From Chara braunii (Eukaryota > Streptophyta > Charophyceae > Charales > Characeae), in NCBI GenBank assembly GCA_003427395.1, contig BFEA01000134.1:2314414-2337168 (forward strand): DNA of 22,755 nucleotides, written 5' to 3'. Numbering within the stretch: the stretch's first letter is position 1; each line of letters begins with the position of its first letter. This document shows, in pieces, positions 17,216-22,755 of the stretch. The translations under genes were made by a program, and so were the position numbers. The notes below the pieces were generated by a model that was not told the origin of the DNA, made no database searches, and saw nothing but the letters and a program-made list of their open reading frames with translations.

Positions 17216-18015
17216 CTAATTTATGGGAGTTGAATATGTTTTGACAAGTGGCAACATATGTAGGGGAGGCTATGACGAGATCCACCTTTCGCTGAGCGCT
17301 AGTTAGAGGTAGACTTAAGCTTGGTTAGAAATGGTGACTTGCGTAAGATTACGATATGAAGATTATTCTCCCTGAACGTATGGACTTAGCTTGAGATTGG
17401 CCTGTCTTGTGTTACAGTTCTCTCTGATCGATTGATTCAGGACTTGGACTAAGTTCAGCTTGATCCTACGAGGATCACCTTCGGTTATCATTGATAACAG
17501 GTCGGTCGCCGACTCGACTCGTCGGTTTACGACTCAACCTCAACCCACTCTACTTACTCAACCTAAAGAGGCTTCAGCCCTGGTGATCTTCTCTATTTTG
17601 TTAAGGTTTCACCCGGACTTTTATTGAATGACCATTGAACAAAGGTACTGAGTATTTACTGAAGGTTGGTTGGCTGGAGGTTGGGGCTTGCATGGCTGAG
17701 GCAAAGGGTATGAGCATAGAGATTGGTTGGAGTTGACTCCGCGTAGTGCATGGACTTCTGTTTGACTGTTCGATGTGATTGCACGTATGTTATGTGACTT
17801 GGATTATTGGATTGGACTGCCCTGCGATCTTATATATGTGCATGTGGAGACCCACTGTGATTGTGAGATGTGATCGTCACACGTTCATTCCCATATGTGT
17901 ATATATGTGTGTATATGTGTATGTATGCGTACCTATGTAGGGTACTTGTGTGGCCTGTAGGGTCCGCGTGTTAGGGACCTAATCCAGGGTTGGAATGAAT
18001 AGAAAGGAGGGAATA
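17216..18015. other. No gene; small hairpins and TG/TA run
   Basis: Small perfect hairpins lie close together: GATCCT-ACG-AGGATC (17462-17476), GTTATC-ATT-GATAAC (17484-17498) and GTCGG-TCG-CCGAC (about 17502-17514). A TG/TA-rich microsatellite occupies 17896-17936. I see no coding sequence. Confidence 0.5.
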
Positions 18016-18021
18016 ACCCCT

Positions 18022-18036
18022 CTATTTATATATATG
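18022..18036 (+). promoter_or_regulatory. TATA-like element
   Basis: TATTTATATATATG stands in otherwise GC-richer sequence after a C-run and would fit a polymerase II TATA box, for instance that of an LTR promoter. No downstream coding region is seen and no transcript evidence is available from sequence alone. Confidence 0.25.
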
Positions 18037-18039
18037 CTT

Positions 18040-19040
18040 TCTTGTTGGGATTTATTTTGGTGGAACGATAAAGTTCCGGGCGGAAGGGTCAGCGTATCGC
18101 TGGTGAGGCGCCAGACAACTCACCACCGCTCTAAACCCCTTCCTGCCCTAGGAACCGTCTTACCCCATACCCTTTGGGACACCTCAGGGTGCAGAAGGCG
18201 GTAAAACCCTCAGGCCGGTTTTGCGCCCGCTAAAGGGTTACCCCCTATTGGCGCGCACGTCAGCCGACGCCTGAGCATCAGAAGCGACCGCATAGCTCAG
18301 AATAGGCCATTTGGGTATGGGTACCACATAATGTGTCGTCATCGCAGTTACTCACGTAGAGCTGCATAATGAATTGGTATGCGTGGATCCTACGTTCGAG
18401 CGATCTTATAGTAAACCTCACGTACGACAGTTACCGACTTCCACTGCGTAAAGTTATGGGTTGGATACAAAGGGACTAGGAGTGTGCCGCGTTGTACGTC
18501 CTTTGTGCCGTTCAGTACTCGTGTGCGTGTGTGCGCGTGCTTTACTTTTGTGTACCTTATAGTGATGTGTGCGTGGCGCGTGGGATACGGCCTAGTCGAC
18601 CGGCGACGAGCCGCGCTTAGGACCTCAACCCCCCCAAGATGTCGGTTCGCGTGCGGGTTCGATAGAGGCGTAGTACCGTGCGTACCCCTTATGCTACAGC
18701 GAACGAGAAACGCCATCGGCTGGTCCACCTCTGCGATTACAGCTGATCAACCTTTGTACAGTGGACTGGTAGCTCGGCGGGGATACGCCCACCGAAGGGA
18801 GGTGACAGCTCCCGTAAGGTGGAGGTAGTCGTGCCTCGCGTAGGCCCTGTCATGTCGTAGGGGCTCGCTAGAGGTATGGCTGGCGCACCCGGCCAGAGCG
18901 GCCTAAGGAAGTTTCACTTGTGTGTTCGCGGCAAGGTTAAACCAACTCCTGCGTGACGCGGCCGGGAGGGTCCCGCGCTGCTTCGTGCGGTGCCGAACCG
19001 ATGCGCTCGACAACGATGAATTGCATGGTAGGCGTAACCG
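18040..19040. other. GC-rich stretch without recognisable gene
   Basis: Frames open on both strands over 18390-18828 are mutually antisense (112 and 114 residues) and show no domain. CpG-rich, non-repetitive sequence continues to 19040. I found no primer-binding site complementary to initiator tRNA, which would have marked an LTR end. Confidence 0.4.
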
Positions 19041-19109
19041 ACTACAATGAAAACTTCTCGTTCAATATGAGGTGATATTTTAGTGAAAGAGACAAATGTT
19101 GCAAAATGT

Positions 19110-19175
19110 CAAACATTTTTCTATGATACGACCGAGATGTTACAAACATTATTCTGTAATACGACCAAGATGGAT
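19110..19175. repeat. 33-bp tandem repeat, two copies
   Basis: CAAACATTTTTCTATGATAC (19110) recurs as CAAACATTATTCTGTAATAC (19143), followed by ACGACCGAGATG / ACGACCAAGATG. The 33-bp period is a multiple of three and lies inside a 68-residue plus-strand open frame (19083-19289), where it gives an 11-residue repeat of the form QTxFxxTTxM. No family is recognised. Confidence 0.6.
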
Positions 19176-19689
19176 CGAACATTTGATTTAAATTGTGGAG
19201 TTAACGCACCCAAAGAGCATAAACTTTCAAAATGTTGCAGGACTGTAAAAATACACTTCAAAGAAAAAAAGAAGAGTACAAACAGTTGAAATAAGGATAA
19301 ATAAAACAACTGTCCTATAAAGTTGTATGTGACATATTGCATAGGAAAAAAACAAGGGACCAACCCCGATTTGGATAACTCGTGAAAAATTGTGAACGAT
19401 CTACAAATGAAATGTTGCACAATCATAACTTTCAACGTACCTTTGAATGTTGTACAATTTGAGTAAAATTCATAAACAAAGGGCATACGGAAAAAAACCT
19501 TTCAAAAATTTTATTGTCAATGAGATTAGTTTATATGACCCCCTTGTTGACAACTGTTTCTAAGGTTACATAAAATATTTCGCCATTGGGAGTTGTGCAT
19601 CCCACAATGATTAGCTAGCCTCACGGCCTTAAAAACCAAACCTTAATGGTCGCAAAAGGAAGAGTAATGAGATGGCAGGATGGAGTTGG
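19176..19689. other. AT-rich spacer, no gene seen
   Basis: A 121-residue minus-strand frame (19121-19486) is Phe/Leu-rich because of A-rich plus-strand sequence. The word AATGTTG(C/T)A recurs at about 19207, 19412 and 19446 without forming a regular array. Confidence 0.45.
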
Positions 19690-19735
19690 TTGCCAATTAT
19701 CAATGTGCAATTGCACCTTCCCCCTTATATTAAAG
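19690..19735 (+). promoter_or_regulatory. CCAAT plus TATA-like promoter candidate
   Basis: CCAAT (19693-19697) lies about 30 bp upstream of TTATATTAAAG (19725-19735). A CT-rich stretch and a CACACA/GA microsatellite follow, as in many plant 5' leaders. There is no coding sequence downstream within the window that would support it. Confidence 0.2.
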
Positions 19736-19826
19736 CTCTCTCGCTCTATCTTACACAAACTCAAGATTGACCATTAGCGCTCGCATCACACACGTATACA
19801 CAAAACCTCTCTTTCTTTCTCTGTCT

Positions 19827-19831
<5 letters not shown>

Positions 19832-19900
<69 letters not shown>

Positions 19901-19914
19901 AAGAAAGAGAGAGA
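19832..19914. repeat. (AG)n microsatellite
   Basis: This is an 83-bp AG array with interruptions near 19880 and 19900. It begins the 360-bp purine-rich strand described in the findings. Confidence 0.95.
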
Positions 19915-20190
19915 TGAGGGGGAGGGGAGGGGGGAAATCGAAAAGTCCAAATAGGACCAAGAGGGTACTTTAGGGAATCGAAAGCGGGACTCAAGGGGGT
20001 AAAGAGAAAACATAAAGAGTAAAAAAAAAGGGGGAGGAGGGGGGGGGCAGAGCGGGGAGGACTCAAGGGGGGGAAAGAGGGAGGAAATTATATGGAAGGG
20101 TTGTACATGGTCAGGGGATTGTGGGAGTAAGGATGAGACTCATTAGAGGAAATAAGGGAGGTAAAGGGAGCGGGGGGGGAAAAGGAGTTC
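19915..20190. repeat. Purine-rich, G-run-rich tract
   Basis: The plus strand is mostly G and A, with many G runs of four or more (for example 19919-19936 and 20030-20057), so G-quadruplex motifs are present on the plus strand. GACTCAAGGGGG occurs at 19988 and 20060, a 72-bp direct repetition. No gene is present. Confidence 0.65.
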
Positions 20191-20789
20191 CCCTCTAAGA
20201 TCCTCCCCTTGAAGTTGCTTTCCTGACTCTTGAATGTTGCTAGGAGGGGGTAGGATAATGGTGACTGGTACCGAGGGGAGCCGCCCGATTATAGGAAGGT
20301 CTGCTCACAAACATAATATTGCAACCAAGTTGTCGGTGATAAGCAACATGAGGGAAGATGGGGTGCAATAAACAGGCCGCCCTCACAATATATGTTTTGA
20401 TGAATTTCTTGTACGGTTGTCGGTGATAAGCAACTGGAGTAATGCCCCCCATAATAGATGGGACCGTGCGGTTTTATGTTTTTTTTCTATAAAAAAAAAA
20501 CAAAAACAAAAAGGGAGGTTTGCCCAGCCTAAGTTTGAAACGAAAGAGGAGAACCACACACGAGCGACACCAATGGGACAAGGTTAGTGTTGCACAAGTG
20601 CTTTGATGAAATGGCATGTGCTAGTCTATGCCTCCCCTCACCGCTCTCCCCCTGGTCCCGTAGGTGAATCCTTTTTTCCTTGTTAGAGAGATCCTAGCCT
20701 TATCATTATCAGATCCCTCTCGTTATTAATTTGCATTATATATTTTTGAACCCTGTCTTATTGGAGGTTGTTCTTTCCAAAAGCATCTC
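20191..20789. other. No gene; 19-bp exact repeat
   Basis: GTTGTCGGTGATAAGCAAC occurs exactly at 20329-20347 and 20416-20434. Around it the sequences are otherwise dissimilar. No coding region or RNA gene is evident in the remainder. Confidence 0.5.
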
Positions 20790-20945
20790 CAATTTCTGTC
20801 CTCAGCAGGCCCACGACCACATCCGCTACCCTTACCTTTGTCATCTACTGGGTCTTTAGTAGCATCCTCTAGAGTATTTTTAGTTTCCGTCCTCAATGGG
20901 TTGATGGCCACCATCCGCCCCCCCACCTTTATCATCAACTAACTA
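20790..20945. repeat. 91-bp tandem duplication
   Basis: TTTCTGTCCTCA and CATCCGCTACCCTTACCTTT (20793-20840) recur diverged as TTTCCGTCCTCA and CATCCGCCCCCCCACCTTT (20884-20930), followed by GTCATCTACT / ATCATCAACT. The period is not a multiple of three, so a 70-residue minus-strand frame across it changes frame between copies. Confidence 0.55.
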
Positions 20946-21500
20946 ATCATGGTGTATTCTAATCTTATTGTGTTTTCCATGCAGGTAGCAGATCACCCTC
21001 ATCCCTTGAGACAACCTCTAGGACAAGTTTCCCGACGATAACCTCCACTTGGGCCTATCCCACCTTTACTCTTACCAACGAGACCCCTAAGACATCCCCT
21101 ACAACAGATTCCCTACCGATATCCTCCAATGGAGTTTTGTCCTATGTACCCTCCCCCCAATGGAGTCCCTTATTGAGTCTCATCGCCACAATTTCCGAAA
21201 AACCATGTCAAGTTACATAGTAGGTCCTTGAGAGGGCCTATGTCGCGGGCGGAGGCAGCGAGGGTGGACGTGAAACGAATTGACTTACCGTGAGGGCACG
21301 AGTGTGCAGCCCGTAGTTCGTTTGTTGATGTGGTTCGGGAAGGGTAAGGTAGTGATTATGCTGTATGTATGTTTTGTCATGTTCGCTGTACACAACTCGA
21401 ATAGAGAGTGTGTGTGGGGTCCCGATTGGTGCTTTTTTGACGATGTTCATGGGACGGTGGACCTAGTTTCCAGCAGGTGGCATTCCCATCAATAGACATG
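20946..21500. other. No gene seen
   Basis: Two loosely similar CT-rich segments (about 21007-21060 and 21080-21130) share a CCTCTA...GA(C/T)AACCTCCA-like pattern. From 21240 to 21500 the DNA is GT-rich with no recognisable coding content. Confidence 0.4.
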
Positions 21501-21504
21501 AGAA

Positions 21505-21513
21505 TGTGTGTGC

Positions 21514-21592
<79 letters not shown>
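21505..21592. repeat. Compound (TG)n(AG)n microsatellite
   Basis: About 12 TG units with one interruption (21505-21528) run directly into about 32 pure AG units (21528-21592). The 109- and 82-residue frames that start here encode Arg-Glu runs and are artefacts. Confidence 0.95.
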
Positions 21593-21598
<6 letters not shown>

Positions 21599-21870
21599 CA
21601 TGTCAATGGCGGGGAGCACAAGGGCAGGTGCTGACCTACCAAAAAAAGAAAAAAGTAATTTTATTGGAATACAAGAGTTCGCAGCCCGAAGCCTGCTGTC
21701 TAGTGGGTTCAGCATCTGTGTCAAGGTGTCCCATTTTCGGCGGAGGGCGATCATGATGCAAAGTGGGTTGTTAGGGGTGAAAAAAATTGTGGGGACCAGT
21801 CCTTGACGAAATTGCGGACTACCTACAACTAGCTCGGGTGGAATCGGGACTTTTGGAAAAAGGAAGGACC

Positions 21871-21985
21871 GGTCCTCGGGTGGAAGTGGACCCCAAAAAG
21901 AAATGGGGGGCGTTGGAGTGGTCCTCGGGTAGAAGCCCCCCAAAAGAAGTGAGGGCATGTGAACTGCAAAAGGGCCCTCAGGTCC
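21871..21985. repeat. 49-bp tandem repeat, two to three units
   Basis: GGTCCTCGGGTGGAAG (21871) recurs as GGTCCTCGGGTAGAAG (21920), each followed by a run of C and AAAAGAA. A third, decayed GGCCCTCAGGT lies near 21973. The array lies inside a 146-residue plus-strand frame (21787-22227), for which I recognise no family and whose end runs into a noncoding tandem repeat. Confidence 0.55.
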
Positions 21986-22082
21986 AGGCGTTGAGGCCCG
22001 TCTTCTCAAAACAAGGAGGTCAGGCACAACAAAACAGACGTTTTGCAACAGGCAACCTTGACGATTTTCTGTGCCCGGACGA

Positions 22083-22434
22083 ACTAGCAGAAAAATCTGA
22101 AATTTTGAGAATCCATAGACGAGGTTGTGTTCTTTCAAGGAATAATAGTAGAGCATTTTCAAAAAATCATTTAGACTGCAAAATAGTTATCGCGCCAATT
22201 TGGCACATTTTCCAGTTTTGCCACTAAGCCATGTCTAGGCCAACTAAAAAAGTACTCCAAATTCAGTGAGTTTTCGCGCTCAGGAGAATGCATGAAAAAA
22301 CCTGAAAATTGGAGTACTCCTAGATTTTGTTGTGATCTTTCCAAGAAAAACGCTCAATAAATTGAAAAAAATCATTCCAACTGTGAAATAGATCGCGGCC
22401 GCAATTTGACCCATATTTCAATTTTGCCATTCAT
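22083..22434 (-). repeat. About 205-bp tandem repeat, two units
   Basis: Unit 1 (22083-22232) and unit 2 (22288-22434) align through TCTGAAATTTT / CCTGAAAATT, GTTGTG(T/A)TCTTTC, AAATCATT and GTTTTGCCA. In reverse complement they match the repeat at 8520-8825 (CAAAACTG, GGCGCGA, GATCACAACCTAG-like, CTATGG). Divergence is considerable in all copies. Confidence 0.7.
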
Positions 22435-22437
22435 CAT

Positions 22438-22469
22438 CTCTCTCTCTCTCTCTCATATCAACAAACTTA

Positions 22470-22558
<89 letters not shown>

Positions 22559-22658
22559 TGTGTGTGGTAGCCCCCCACCCCTCCCTCTCTCTTTTTCTCT
22601 TTCTTTCTCTCTTTCACTCTGTCTCTCTCTCACACTCATAATAATAAATGAAACAAAA

Positions 22659-22733
<75 letters not shown>

Positions 22734-22755
22734 TCTCTCTCTGGTAGCCCAACCC
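22438..22755. repeat. Duplicated unit containing (CT)n(GT)n arrays
   Basis: Pure CT arrays occupy 22438-22454, 22476-22541 and 22661-22730, and a TG run 22541-22566. The non-repetitive flanks are also duplicated: CATATCAACAAACTTAACAA (22454) resembles CATAATAATAAATGAAACAA (22637) before each large CT array, and GGTAGCCC followed by a C-rich end comes after each (22566 and 22743). The long arrays were therefore probably copied as part of a roughly 180-bp unit. The window ends inside the second copy. Confidence 0.7.

Larger units (their letters stand above)
15620..18250. mobile_element. Possible LTR-retrotransposon LTR remnant
   Basis: This interval contains the hairpin cluster, the alternating tandem repeat with CTACGGGAAGCGCTGCCGAA words, a TG/TA-rich run (17896-17936) and a TATA-like element before a C-rich stretch. 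Long noncoding sequence with internal tandem repeats and a promoter-like TATA late in the unit is typical of large plant Ty3/gypsy chromovirus LTRs. The repeat words also remind me of such LTRs, but I cannot verify that here. No TG...CA ends with target duplication, primer-binding site, polypurine tract or second LTR were found. Confidence 0.3.
10640..19040. other. GC-richer compositional block
   Basis: Near 10640 the DNA changes within a few tens of bases from AT-rich with frequent A/T runs to GC-richer sequence with CpG and few homopolymers. It switches back near 19040. The block contains the better U6-like copy, CTG-rich DNA, the hairpin cluster and the higher-order repeat. A large old insertion is one explanation, but I find no matching terminal repeats or target duplication at the edges. 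Confidence 0.5.

Noticed and set aside
18640-18680. tRNA gene suggested by GGGTTCGATAG
   Set aside because: No acceptor stem, D arm or anticodon arm can be paired around it.
21377-22162. 261-residue minus-strand open frame
   Set aside because: A long Ser-Leu run comes from the (AG)n microsatellite and joins unrelated sequence on both sides. It also covers the 49-bp repeats and part of a noncoding tandem repeat. No domain is visible.
1-22755. Viral or toxin genes
   Set aside because: No reading frame resembles a viral or toxin protein, and no integrated viral sequence is recognisable.

Overview
This window looks like intergenic, repeat-dense nuclear DNA from a plant, and I find no protein-coding gene I can support. 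The plant reading rests on three things. There are long pure (GA)n/(CT)n microsatellites. There are many short foldback and MITE-like elements. A U6 snRNA-like sequence has the short GTCC-TTCG-GGAC 5' hairpin of plant-type U6. I cannot name the species. Every open frame I examined is short, or owes its openness to microsatellites, poly-A runs or CTG-rich sequence. None shows a recognisable gag, reverse transcriptase, integrase, transposase or cellular domain.

Layout. Positions 1-6600 are a graveyard of small inverted-repeat elements. There is a 172-bp foldback (211-382), then at least 13 copies of a terminal motif TTAA-ACCACCAG that pair into several MITE-like elements (447-611, 1464-2025, 2030-2275, 2695-2778, 3505-3664, perhaps 6342-6538). 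Two minus-strand SINE-like pieces (1171-1245 and 2504-2615) and tandem duplications of 182 and 320 bp lie among them. A badly decayed U6 fragment lies at 5700-5762. Positions 6600-10600 are AT-rich and almost featureless, with a roughly 200-bp tandem repeat (8520-8825), GTCCG/CGGAC hairpins and a 275-bp tandem duplication (9905-10455).

At about 10640 the base composition changes abruptly to GC-richer sequence, which continues to about 19040. This block holds a better-preserved U6-like sequence (11522-11612), a 1.6-kb GT-strand-biased CTG-rich stretch (13800-15400), a cluster of five hairpins (15860-16389) and an alternating higher-order tandem repeat (16684-17215). The part from about 15.6 to 18.3 kb may be the long terminal repeat of an old retrotransposon, but no internal domains, primer-binding site or second LTR are visible.

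From 19040 to the end the DNA is again mixed. It contains a 360-bp purine-rich strand (19832-20190), GA/CT arrays at 21528, 22438, 22476 and 22661, small tandem duplications, and a minus-strand copy of the roughly 200-bp tandem family seen at 8.5 kb.

The strongest unexplained signal is the hairpin family at 15860-16389. Four hairpins share the loop core TCCATAAGTTTGGGT, or one mismatch from it, while their stems differ in sequence and length yet are each perfectly self-complementary. A fifth has a perfect stem but a shortened loop. No operon or pathway links anything here; the window is best read as layered repeats.
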